Part shown: one piece after another, positions 44,153 through 56,800 of the stretch
How positions within the stretch are numbered: position 1 is the first letter of the stretch
Layout: each line of letters opens with the position of its first letter
Assembly (NCBI GenBank): GCA_029202525.1
Contig: CP119325.1
Coordinates: forward strand, 2,020,001 to 2,084,000
Direction of reading: 5' to 3'
DNA length: 64,000 nucleotides
DNA from: Candidatus Pseudomonas phytovorans
GTDB taxonomy: Bacteria; Pseudomonadota; Gammaproteobacteria; Pseudomonadales; Pseudomonadaceae
Notes under the pieces: generated by a model
Database searches by the model: none
The model's input: only the letters and a program-made list of their open reading frames with translations
Told to the model about the DNA's origin: nothing
Translations under genes and position numbers: made by a program

Positions 44153-44749
44153 ATGGCTGAAGGTTTCCTGGGTGAAATTCGGATGTTCGCGGGCAACTTC
44201 GCACCGCGTGGCTGGATGTTGTGTCAGGGGCAGATCTTGAACCTGAGGACTTACACCGCGCTGTTCTCGATTCTGGGTACGACTTACGGTGGCGATGGGC
44301 AGAATACTTTCGCCTTGCCTGATTTGCGTGGTCGCTTGCCGCTTGGGACCGGCCTTGGCCCTGGGTTGGGGCAAACTCCTGTGGATCCGGGGGATAAGGA
44401 CGGCGCCTACACCCAGCAATTGAATGCCTTGAACCTGCCTTCACATGCTGTGCAAATCCCTGGTCAGACCTTCCCGGTCGCCATTCCTGCAGTAGAGGGC
44501 ATTGGCAACGCCAGTGCGCCGTCTACTGGCGCGGTACTTGCCAAGACCAACGACTCGGGGGGCGTGGGCTCCGTTATTGACGTTTACTCCAGCGATCCGT
44601 CCACCACCACGCTAAAGCCTTTCAACGTCACCACTGCCGCGGTCAACGCGAACGTTGTGGGTGCCTCGCAACCGTTCTCGGTGCAAAACCCTTACCTGGG
44701 TCTGAACTTCATCATTTGCGTTGAGGGCTATTACCCAAGCCGCAACTGA
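44153..44749 (+). CDS. phage-tail-collar domain (MdpB-like) protein
   Basis: A 198-residue protein starting MAEGFLGEIRMFAGNFAPRG, then WMLCQGQILNLRTYTALFSI, GTTYGGDGQNTFALPDLRGR: the tail-collar pattern also found in microcystin-dependent protein MdpB. The C-terminal half is Ser/Thr/Val-rich and ends FSVQNPYLGLNFIICVEGYYP. There is no signal peptide. No other phage gene is nearby, so this is not a prophage remnant. GGAGAG precedes the ATG. It sits immediately before the giant gene, suggesting a part in assembling or capping the surface fibre. Confidence 0.88.
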   Translation: MAEGFLGEIRMFAGNFAPRGWMLCQGQILNLRTYTALFSILGTTYGGDGQNTFALPDLRGRLPLGTGLGPGLGQTPVDPGDKDGAYTQQLNALNLPSHAVQIPGQTFPVAIPAVEGIGNASAPSTGAVLAKTNDSGGVGSVIDVYSSDPSTTTLKPFNVTTAAVNANVVGASQPFSVQNPYLGLNFIICVEGYYPSRN

Positions 44750-44774
44750 AAAACAGCGGGCGCTACAAACCATC

Positions 44775-44798
44775 GCGGGGAGCCGGCAGGCGCCCCGC
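44775..44798. other. GC-rich hairpin before the giant gene
   Basis: gcggggagcc and ggcgccccgc pair over ten bases with one mismatch around a 4-base loop, in the 137-base gap after the tail-collar gene. No T-run; possibly a partial terminator or mRNA stabiliser setting relative expression. Confidence 0.35.
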
Positions 44799-44886
44799 AA
44801 TGCGTTCAGCACTCACAACAAGGACGCGCCGCTAGTCATTGGCGCAGTTGCAGGATCAACCAGCCCCAAGGCTGAACGAGGTCGAC

Positions 44887-47800
44887 ATGGCATTCTGGAA
44901 ACGAACCCCGCAGAACGAAAAACCCACCGTTTCCGTGAGCCGGCCGAGCCTTATCCAGGCCTTGGAGCCGCGTATGATGTTCGACGCCTCGGTGGCCATC
45001 GTGGCCGACCAGGGCGCCCAGGCCGCAGAAGCGGCAGCCGCCACCAGCAAAGACACCAGCACGGCCAACGATGCGGCCAACACGCAAGACACTGCGACCC
45101 ATGAAGCGGCGCAGGAGGCAGCCCCCGGCACCGCACCGGCCACCACGGCGGCCGGCAGCCACGAGGTGGTGTTCATCGACTCTGCCGTCAGCGACTACCA
45201 GAAGCTCATCGCCGGCCTCCCCGAAGGGGTCGAGGTGGTGGTGCTGGAAAGTGGCAAGGACGGCTTCAAGCAGATTGCCGATTACCTTGATGGCCGCAGC
45301 GATGTGGCCTCTATCGATATCATCAGCCACGGCGACAGTGGCTACGTGTACCTGGCGGGCAACGCCATCTGGGCCGATCAACTGGCCAGCCATAGCGCGG
45401 ACCTTGCGCGCATTGGCGCCAGCCTGGTGGACGGTGGCGACATTCGCTTTTTCGCCTGTAATACGGGGGCCGGCAGCGAGGGTGCGCTGTTCGTCAGCGA
45501 AGTGGCGCGGCTCAGCGGTGCCGATGTAGGCGCTTCTTCGGATTCCACCGGCAATCGCGCGGGCGAGGACTGGGAACTGGAAACCGTATCCGGTGTGGTG
45601 GCCAGTGGCGTGGGCGTGCAGCGCGGCGACTTGTCGGCCTTCGATACCTCGCTGGCGACCATTACCGTCACCGACACCGATGCCTCCTCACTGGCGGTCA
45701 ATGGCAAGGTTTCGCTGGCCGAGGCCATCCAGGCGGCCAATACCAACGCGTCGGTGGACGGCTCCGCTGCGGGCAGCGGCAGCGATATCATCGTCTTCCA
45801 TGAGTCGCTCAAAGGGCAGACCATTCGCTGGTCCAGCGCCTCCGCACTGCTGGTCACCAGCGACATTACCATCAATGGCGATGTCGACGGGGACGGCCAG
45901 GGCGACATCATCCTCAGCGGCGACGTCAACAACAACGGTACGCGCGATGCGGCAGAGTCTGCCGGCCTGCAAAGCAACGCCGGTGGTGTGCTGACCTTGC
46001 GCAACCTGGACTTCCGCTATTTCTCTGGCAACCTCGCCAATGGTGCTGTTCGCGCCAACTCGGGCTCGGTCACCATCGAGGACTCGAACTTCCAGAACAA
46101 TGCCGGCACGGCGATCAACTCGGCGACGACTTCAGGTTCCACGCTGATCGTGCGTAACACCACGATCCATGACAACAGCACCACTGTGGTCGGCACCTCG
46201 GCCATGTCTTCGCTGGTTCGCCTGGGTGGTCCCAACAACCACGTGCTGGAGAACGTGGCGATCTACAACAACAGCGGTACGTTGAGTGCGGGTACCACGG
46301 TAGCGGCTGGCTCGGTGATCGTGGTGACCAACTCCGGTGGCACGGTGCGCATCATCAACAGCACCATCGCCAACAACACCTTCACCGCCGCGAGCGGCAC
46401 CATCAACTCGGCTGGCCTGGGTTGGGCCGTAGGCGCTGCTGGCACGGTGACGGTGCAAAACAGCATTCTTACTGGCAATACCGTCAACGGTGCGGCCGCC
46501 GATGCAGCCACCAACAGTGGCGCCGGTACCGGCTACGCCAGTATCACCAACGTGATCGGCTCCACGGTCAACTTCGTCAATGCGGCTGGGGGCGATTATC
46601 GCCTGGCCGCCAGCGCCACCAACGCTATCGACCAAGGCACCCTTGGCGGGGCGCCCACCACTGACCTGCGCGGTTTCGAGCGGCCACGGGGCGGCGCCGT
46701 GGACATTGGTGCCTACGAGGTGCTGTATTCGGCGCCCCCGGTGGTCGACCTGGACACCGGCACGGGCGGCAACAACAGCAGCGTCGACTTCACCGGTACG
46801 CCGGTGGCGATCATGCCCAACATCAGCATTACCCAGACCGATGGCGATACCCAAGTGAGCGGCGCCACGTTGAACCTTACGGGCATCGCGGATGGCGCCA
46901 ACGAAACGCTGTCGCTGAGCACTGCGCAGATCGCCCTGGCGGCCAGCTACGGCATCACCGTGAGCGGGTCGGGTACTGCTGTGCTCACGCTGAGCGGCGT
47001 CTCCACCCTGGGGAACTACAACACCGTGCTCGCCTCGGTGGCGTACGCCAACTCCACTGGTAGCTATACCGCAGGTGCGCGAAGCGTGGCGGTCAGTGTC
47101 AATGACGACATGGGCAGCACTAACCGCACCGCCTCGGTGGTGGTAGTGCCTCCCAATAGCGCGCCGGTGATCGGCAACCTCAACGGTGACAGCCTGACCT
47201 TCACCCAGGGCGGCGGTGCCGTGTTGATCGATGCGGGTGGCAATGCCACGGTCAGCGACATCGACTCCGTCGATTTTGCCGGTGGCAACCTGACGGTCGA
47301 GATCAGCAGCAATGGCGTGACCGGAGAAGACATACTGGGCATCCGCAGTGCCGGCCAGATCAGCGTGTCTGGCACCGACGTGACCTACGCTGGCGTGACC
47401 ATCGGTACGGTTGCCGGCGGTACTGGCGGGGCCAACCTGGTCGTCACCTTCAACGCCAATGCCACCGTTACCGCCGTACAGGCGCTGGTGCGCAGCGTCA
47501 CTTACGACAACAGCAACGCCAGCAATGGCATCGGCCAGGTCAGCCGTGGGCTGACGATTACCGTCAACGATGGCGACGGGGGCACTTCCAGCGCCGCCTC
47601 GGTGGTGGTCGCCGTGCGCGAAACCGTGCCGCCAACCGCCACCATCAGCATTAGCGATACGACGTTGAAAATTGGCGATACCGCCACGGTGACCATTACC
47701 TTCAGTGAGGCCGTGACCGGCTTCGACAATGCTGATCTGACCATTGAAAACGGCACCTTGAGCGCCGTGAGCAGTGCCGATGGTGGCATTACCTGGACCG

Positions 47801-50800
47801 CGACCTTCACCCCGACCAGCGGCATCAGCGACACCACCAACCTGATTACCCTGGACAACAGTGGGGTGTTCGATGCAGCAGGTAATGCCGGCAGCGGCAC
47901 TACCGACTCGAACAACTACGCCATCGATACCCAGCGCCCAACCGCGACTATCGTGGTGGCCGACAGTGTCTTGGCCGTTGGTGAGACTTCGCAGGTAACC
48001 ATCACCTTCAGCGAGCCGGTGAGCGGCTTCACCACCTTCGACCTGAACGTGGAAAACGGCGTGGTGAGCGGGTTGAGCAGTTCGGACGGTGGTATCACCT
48101 GGACCGGGACCTTTACCCCGACCAACGGTATCAGCGATACCAGCAACGTGATCACCCTGGACAGCTCTGGCGTGATCGACTTGGCAGGCAACGCCGGCTC
48201 GGGCACCACCGACTCCAACAACTACGTCATCGACACCCAGCGCCCAACCGCCACTATCGTGGTGGCCGACAGTACTTTGATCGTGGGTGAGACTTCGCTG
48301 GTCACCATTACTTTCAGCGAGGCGGTCAGCGGCTTTGACCTTGCCGACCTGAGCGTGCAGAACGGTACCTTGAGTGGCCTGAGCACTTCCGACCAGATCG
48401 TCTGGACCGCGACTCTGACACCGGACAGCAGCATCAGTGACACCAGCAACCTCATCACGTTGAACAATACGGGTGTGGTGGATCAGGCGGGTAACACCGG
48501 CACCGGCACCACCGATTCCAACAACTTCGCCATCGACACGCTGCGCCCGACCGCCACCATTGTAGTTGCCAACAGCAGCCTGAGCATCGGCCAGACCAGC
48601 CAGGTGACCATCACCTTCAGCGAAGCGGTGACCGGCTTCACCACCCTCGACCTGAACGTGGCCAACGGCGTGGTCAGCGGGTTGAGCAGCGCCGACGGCG
48701 GCGTTACCTGGACCGCGACCCTGACGCCGAGCGGGGACATCAGCGACACCAGCAACGTCATCACCTTGAACAATGCTGGCGTGAGCGACCAGGCCGGCAA
48801 CGCTGGCACCGGCATCACCGAGTCCAACAACTACGCCATCGATACCCAGCGCCCAACGGCGACCGTCGTTGTCAGCGATACCGACCTGACGGCCGGCGAA
48901 ACCACCACGGTCACCATCACCTTCAGCGAGGCGGTGACGGGCTTCACCCTGACTGACCTGTCGGCGATCAGCGGTGCCTTGAGCAACCTCAGCAGCGCCG
49001 ATGGCGGCGTCACCTGGACTGCCACCCTGACCCCGGACGTGAACGTTCAGGCCAATGGCAACATCGTGATGTTGAACAACACCGGTGTGGTCGATCAGGT
49101 GGGCAATACCGGCAGTGGCCTGTCCCTGTCGAACGTCTATTCCGTCAATACCCGGCAGCCTACCGCCACCCTCTTCGTTGCCGACACGGCGCTGCGCGCA
49201 GGCGAAACCAGCCTGGTGACCATCACCTTCAGCGAGGCGGTGAGCGGTTTTACCCTCCTTGATCTAAACGTCGCCAACGGCGTGGTGAGCGGGTTGAGCA
49301 GCGGGGACGGTGGCATTACCTGGACCGCCACCTTCACCCCCGACAGCGATGTGCAGGACCTGACCAACGTCATCACCCTGGACAACAGCGGCGTGGTAGG
49401 GGCGAGCTCCGGCAACCCAGGTACGGGCACCACCGATTCCAACAATTACGCGATCGACACGTTGCGCCCGACCGCTACCATCGTGGTCGCCAACAACAGC
49501 CTGAGCATCGGCCAGACCAGCCTGGTGACCATCACCTTCAGCGAAGCGGTGACCGGCTTCTCCACCCTCGACCTGAACGTGGCCAATGGCGTGCTCAGCG
49601 GGTTGAGCAGCTTGGACGGTGGCCTCACCTGGACCGCGACCTTGACGCCAAGCGGCAACACCAGCGATACCAGCAATGTCATCACCTTTAACAATGCTGG
49701 CGTGAGCGACCAGGCCGGCAACACTGGCACCGGCATCACCGAGTCCAACAACTACGCCATCGATACCCAGCGCCCAACGGCGACCATCAGCGTCAGCGAC
49801 ACCGACCTTACCGTGGGCGAAACCGCCACGGTCACCATCACTTTCAACGAAGCGGTGAGCGGTTTTGGCCTGGAGGACCTGAGCGTAACCAACGGTACCT
49901 TGAGCAACCTCAGCAGTGTCGACGGCATCGTCTGGATCGCGACCCTGACCCCAGCTGCCAACGTGCGGGCCACCAACAACCTGGTGACGCTGGCCAACTA
50001 CGGTGTTGCCGATCAGATTGGCAACGTCGGCGTCGGCACCACCGACTCGGCCAACTTCTCGGTCAACACCGTGGTGCCAACCGCCACCATCATCGTTGCC
50101 GACCCGTCGCTGCGCGCGGGTGAAAGCAGCCAGGTGACCATCACCTTCAGCGAGGCGGTAAGTGGCTTCAGCAATGCCGACCTCACCCTTGCCAACGGTA
50201 CCTTGAGCGCGGTCAGCAGCGCGGATGGCGGCGTCACCTGGACCGCTACCTTTACCCCCGACAGCGATGTTCAGGATGTGACCAACGTCATCACCCTGGA
50301 CAACAGCGGCGTGGTAGGGGCGAGCTCCGGCAACCCAGGTACGGGCACCACCGATTCCAACAATTACGCGATCGACACGTTGCGCCCGACCGCTACCATC
50401 GTGGTCGCCAACAACAGCCTGAGCATCGGCCAGACCAGCCTGGTGACCATCACCTTCAGCGAAGCGGTGACCGGCTTCTCCACCCTCGACCTGAACGTGG
50501 CCAATGGCGTGCTCAGCGGGTTGAGCAGCTTGGACGGTGGCCTCACCTGGACCGCGACCTTGACGCCAAGCGGCAACACCAGCGATACCAGCAATGTCAT
50601 CACCTTTAACAATGCTGGCGTGAGCGACCAGGCCGGCAACACTGGCACCGGCATCACCGAGTCCAACAACTACGCCATCGATACCCAGCGCCCAACGGCG
50701 ACCATCAGCGTCAGCGACACCGACCTTACCGTGGGCGAAACCGCCACGGTCACCATCACTTTCAACGAAGCGGTGAGCGGTTTTGGCCTGGAGGACCTGA

Positions 50801-53800
50801 GCGTAACCAACGGTACCTTGAGCAACCTCAGCAGTGTCGACGGCATCGTCTGGATCGCGACCCTGACCCCAGCTGCCAACGTGCGGGCCACCAACAACCT
50901 GGTGACGCTGGCCAACTACGGTGTTGCCGATCAGATTGGCAACGTCGGCGTCGGCACCACCGACTCGGCCAACTTCTCGGTCAACACCGTGGTGCCAACC
51001 GCCACCATCATCGTTGCAGACCCGTCGCTGCGCGCGGGTGAAAGCAGCCAGGTGACCATCACCTTCAGCGAGGCGGTAAGTGGCTTCAGCAATGCCGACC
51101 TCACCCTTGCCAACGGTACCTTGAGCGCGGTCAGCAGCGCGGATGGCGGCGTCACCTGGACCGCTACCTTTACCCCCGACAGCGATGTTCAGGATGTGAC
51201 CAACGTCATCACCCTGGACAACAGCGGCGTGGTAGGGGCGAGCTCCGGCAACCCAGGTACGGGTACCACCGACTCCAACAATTACGCCATCGACACGCTG
51301 CGCCCGACCGCCACTATCGTGGTCGCCAACAATAGCCTGAGCATCGGCCAGACCAGCCTGGTGACCATCACCTTCAGTGAAGCAGTGAGCGGCTTCACCA
51401 CCCTCGACCTGAACGTGGCCAATGGCGTGGTGAGCGGCTTGAGCAGCGCCGACGGTGGCGTTACCTGGACCGCGACCCTGACGCCGGGCGGGGACATCAG
51501 CGATACCAGCAACGTCATCACCTTGAACAACGCGGGCGTGAGCGACCAGGCCGGCAATACCGGCACCGGCATCACCGAGTCCAACAACTACGCCGTCGAT
51601 ACCCAGCGCCCAACGGCGACCATCAGCCTCAGCGACACCGCCCTGACCGTCGGTGAAACCGCCACGGTCACCATCACCTTCAGCGAGGCGGTAAGCGATT
51701 TTGGCCTGGAAGACCTGAGCGTAACCAACGGTACCCTGAGCAACCTCAGCAGTGCTGACGGTATCGTCTGGACTGCGACCTTCACCCCAGCGAGCGATGT
51801 TCAGGATGTGGCCAACGTCATCACCTTGAACAACGCCGGTGTGAGCGACCAGGCGGGCAATAGCGGTAGCGGCACTACCGACTCGAACACCTTCGCCATC
51901 GATACTCACCGCCCAACGGCGACCATCGTGGTCGCCAACAGCAGCCTGAGCATTGGCCAGACCAGTCTGGTGACCATTACCTTCAGCGAGGCGGTGAGCG
52001 GTTTCGGCCTGGAAGACCTGAGCGTGGCCAATGGCGTAATCAGCGGGTTGAGCAGCGCCGACGGCGGCATCACCTGGACCGCGACACTGACGCCGAGCGG
52101 GAATATCAGCGATACCAGCAACGTCATCACGTTGAACAACACCGGTGTGACGGACCAGGCCGGCAATGCCGGCGTCGGCACTACCGATTCCAACAACTTC
52201 GCCATCGACACGCTGCGCCCGACCGCCACCATCGTGGTTGCCAACAGCAGCCTGAGCATCGGCCAGACCAGCCAGGTGACCATCACCTTCAGCGAAGCGG
52301 TGACGGGCTTCACCACCCTCGACCTGAACGTGGCCAACGGCGTGGTCAGCGGGTTGAGCAGCGCCGACGGCGGCGTCACCTGGACGGCCACGCTGACACC
52401 GAGCGGCAACATCAGCGATACCAGCAACGTCATCACCTTGAACAACGCGGGCGTGAGCGACCAGGCCGGCAACACCGGCACCGGCATCACCGAGTCCAAC
52501 AACTACGCCATCGATACCCAGCGCCCAACGGCGACCATCAGCCTCAGCGACACCGCCCTGACCGTCGGTGAAACCGCCACGGTGACCATCACCTTCAGCG
52601 AGGCGGTGAGCGATTTTGGCCTGGAAGACCTGAGCGTAACCAACGGTACCCTGAGCAACCTCAGCAGTGCTGACGGTATCGTCTGGACTGCGACCTTCAC
52701 CCCAGCGAGCGATGTTCAGGATGTGGCCAACGTCATCACCTTGAACAACAGCGGTGTGACCGACCAGGCGGGCAACAGCGGTAGCGGCACTACCGACTCG
52801 TACACTTACGCCATCGACACGCTGCGCCCGACTGCCACTATCGTGGTTGCGAACAATAGCCTGAGCATTGGCCAGACCAGTCTGGTGACCATTACCTTCA
52901 GCGAGGCGGTGAGCGGTTTCGGCCTGGAAGACCTGAGCGTGGCCAACGGCGTCGTCAGCGGGTTGAGCAGCGCCGACGGCGGCATCACCTGGACCGCGAC
53001 ACTGACGCCGAGCGGGAATATCAGCGATACCAGCAACGTCATCACGTTGAACAACACCGGTGTGACGGACCAGGCCGGCAACGCCGGCACCGGCACTACC
53101 GACTCCAACAACTATGCCATCGACACTCAGCGCCCGTCCGCCACCATCGTGGTTGCGAGCAACAGCCTGAGCATCGGTCAGACCAGCCAGGTGATCATCA
53201 CCTTCAGCGAGGCGGTGAGCGGCTTCACCACCCTCGACCTGAACGTGGCCAACGGCGTGGTGAGCGGCTTGAGCAGTGCCGATGGCGGCGTCACCTGGAC
53301 GGCCACGCTGACGCCGAGCGGCAACATCAGCGATACCAGCAACGTCATCACCTTGAACAACGCGGGCGTAAGCGACCAGGCCGGCAACACCGGCACCGGC
53401 ATCACCGAGTCCAACAACTACGCCGTCGATACCCAGCGCCCAACGGCGACCATCAGCCTCAGCGACACCGACCTCACGGTGGGCGAAACCGCCACGGTCA
53501 CCATCACCTTCAGCGAGGCGGTGAGCGATTTTGGCCTGGAAGACCTGAGCGTAACCAACGGCACTCTGAGCAACCTCAGCAGTGTCGACGGCATCGTCTG
53601 GATCGCGACCCTGACCCCGGCTGCCAACGTGCGGGCCACCAGCAACCTGGTCACACTGGCTAACAGCGGTGTTGCCGATCAGGTTGGCAACGTCGGCGTC
53701 GGCACTACCGACTCGGCCAACTTCACGGTCAACACCATGGTGCCGACGGCTACCATCATCGTTGCCGACCCGGCGCTGCGCGCGGGTGAAAGCAGCCAGG

Positions 53801-56800
53801 TGACCATCACCTTCAGCGAGGCGGTAGGTGGCTTCAGCAATGCTGACCTGAGCATTGCCAACGGTACGTTGAGCACGGTCAGCAGCGTGGACGGTGGCAT
53901 TACCTGGACCGCCACCTTCACCCCTGCCAGCGATGTTCAGGATGTGACCAACGTCATCACCTTGGACAACACCGGTGTCGTAGGGGCGCTGTCTGGCAAC
54001 GCCGGGGTCGGCACTACCGATTCCAACAACTTCGCCATCGACACGTTGCGTCCGACCGCCACCATCGTGGTTGCGAACAACAGCCTGAACATTGGCCAGA
54101 CCAGCCTGGTGACCATAACCTTCAGCGAAGTGGTGAGCGGCTTCACCACCCTCGACCTGAACGTGGCCAATGGCGTGGTCAGCGGGTTGAGCAGCGCCGA
54201 CGGCGGCATCACCTGGACCGCGACCCTGACGCCGAGCGAGGAGATCAGCGACACCAGCAACGTCATCACCTTGAACAACGCGGGCGTGAGCGACCAGGCT
54301 GGCAACGCCGGGACCGGCACCACCGAGTCCAACAACTACGCCATTGATACCCAGCGCCCAACGGCGACCATCAGCGTCAGCGACACCGACCTTACGGTGG
54401 GCGAAACCGCCACGGTGACCATCACCTTCAGCGAAACGGTGAGCGGTTTTGGCCTGGAAGACCTGAACGTAACCAACGGTACCCTGAGCAACCTCAGCAG
54501 TGTCGACGGCATCGTCTGGACTGCGACCTTCACGCCAGCGAGCGATGTTCAGGATGTGGCCAACGTCATCACCTTGAACAACGCCGGTGTGACCGATCAG
54601 GCGGGCAATAGCGGTAGCGCCACTACCGACTCGAACACCTTCGCCATCGATACTCAACGCCCAACGGCGACCATCGTGGTCGCCAACAGCAGCCTGAGCA
54701 TCGGCCAGACCAGTCTGGTGACCATTACCTTCAGCGAGGCGGTGAGCGGTTTCGGCCTGGAAGACCTGAGCGTAACCAACGGTACGCTGAGTAACCTCAG
54801 CAGTGCCGACGGCATCGTCTGGACTGCGACTTTCACCCCAGCGAACGATGTTCAGGATGCGGCGAGCGTCATCACCTTGAACAACACCGGGGTGACCGAT
54901 CACGCGGGCAACAGCGGTAGCGGCACTACCAGCTCGAACACCTACACCATCGACACGCAGCGCCCAACCGCGACGGTCGTGGTTGCGAACAGCAGCCTGG
55001 GCATCGGCCAGACCAGCCTGGTGACCATTACCTTCAGCGAGGCGGTGAGCGGTTTCGGCCTGGAAGACCTGAGCGTGGCCAACGGTGTCGTCAGCGGGTT
55101 GAGCAGCGCCGACGGTGGCATCACCTGGACCGCAATCCTGACGCCGAGCGGCAGCATCAGCGATACCAGCAACGTCATCACGCTGAACAACGCGGGCGTG
55201 AGCGACCAGGCTGGCAACGCCGGCACCGGTACCACCGACTCCAACAACTACGCCATCGACACCCAGCGCCCAACGGCGACCATCAGCGTCAGCGACACCA
55301 ACCTTACGGTGGGCGAAACCGCCACGGTGACCATCACCTTCAGCGAGGCAGTGAGCGGCTTTGGCCTGGAAGACCTGAGCGTAGCCAGCGGCACCCTGAG
55401 CAACCTCAGCAGTGCCGACGGTGTCGTCTGGACTGCGACTTTCACCCCGGCGAACGATGTTCAGGATGTGGCCAACGTCATCACCTTGAACAACGCCGGT
55501 GTGACCGATCAGGCGGGCAACAGCGGTAGCGCCACTACCGACTCGAACACCTTCGCCATCGATACTCAACGCCCAACGGCGACCATCGTGGTCGCCAACA
55601 GCAGCCTGAGCATCGGCCAGACCAGCCTGGTGACCATTACCTTCAGCGAGGCGGTGACCGGCTTCACCACCCTCGACCTGAACGTGGCCAATGGCGTAAT
55701 CAGCGGGTTGAGCAGCGCCGACGGCGGCATCACCTGGACCGCGACCCTGAAGCCGAGCGGCAACATCAGCGATACCGGCAACGTCATCACCTTGAACAAC
55801 GCGGGCGTGAGCGACCAGGCCGGCAACGCCGGCACCGGCACCACCGAGTCCAACAACTACGCCATCGACACCCAGCGCCCAACGGCGACCATCAGCGTCA
55901 GCGACACCGACCTTACGGTGGGCGAAACCGCCACGGTGACCATCACCTTCAGCGAAGCGGTGAGCGGTTTTGGCCTGGAAGACCTGAGCGTAACCAACGG
56001 TACCTTGAGCAACCTCAGCAGTGTCGACGGCATCGTCTGGATCGCGACCCTGACCCCAGCTGCCAACGTGCGGGCCACCAACAACCTGGTCACGCTGGCC
56101 AACAGCGGTGTTGCCGATCAGGTTGGCAACGTCGGCGTCGGCACCACCGACTCGGCCAACTTCTCGGTCAACACCGTGGTGCCAACCGCCACCATCATCG
56201 TTGCCGACCCGGCGCTGCGCGCGGGTGAAAGCAGCCAGGTGACCATCACCTTCAGCGAGGCGGTAAGTGGCTTCAGCAATGCCGACCTCACCCTTGCCAA
56301 CGGTACCTTGAGCGCGGTCAGCAGCGCGGATGGCGGCGTCACCTGGACCGCCACCTTTACCCCGGCGAGCGATGTTCAAGATGGGACCAACATCATCACC
56401 TTGGACAACACCGGTATAGTAGGCGCGCAGTCTGGCAACGCCGGCGTCGGCACCACCGACTCCAACAACTTTGCTATCGACACTCAGCGCCCCACCGCGC
56501 AGATTACTGTCACTGGCAACCTCATTGCCGGCCAGACGGGCACTGCAACCATCACGTTCAGCGAAGCCGTCAGCAACCTGTCAGTGAGCGACCTGATCGT
56601 CAGCAACGCAAGCCTCAGCGGGCTGCAAACCGCCGATGGTGGTGTGACCTGGACGGCAGTGCTGACCCCGGTGGCCGGCAACCAAAGCAGCGGTAACCGG
56701 ATTACCCTCGACACCCGCACGCTTACCGACGCCGCGGGCAACCATGGCGACAGTACCGTGCAGTCCAACGACTACCTGATTGATACCCGTGCGCCAAGCG

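Noticed and set aside
44153..44749. Prophage remnant
   Set aside because: Only the tail-collar protein resembles phage; no integrase, capsid, tail or lysis gene occurs in the window.
49264..56379. A 2,371-codon open frame antisense to the giant gene
   Set aside because: It exists only because the repeat units share codon choice that keeps the opposite frame open. It has no ribosome binding site or domain, and its sequence simply mirrors the 306-base period.
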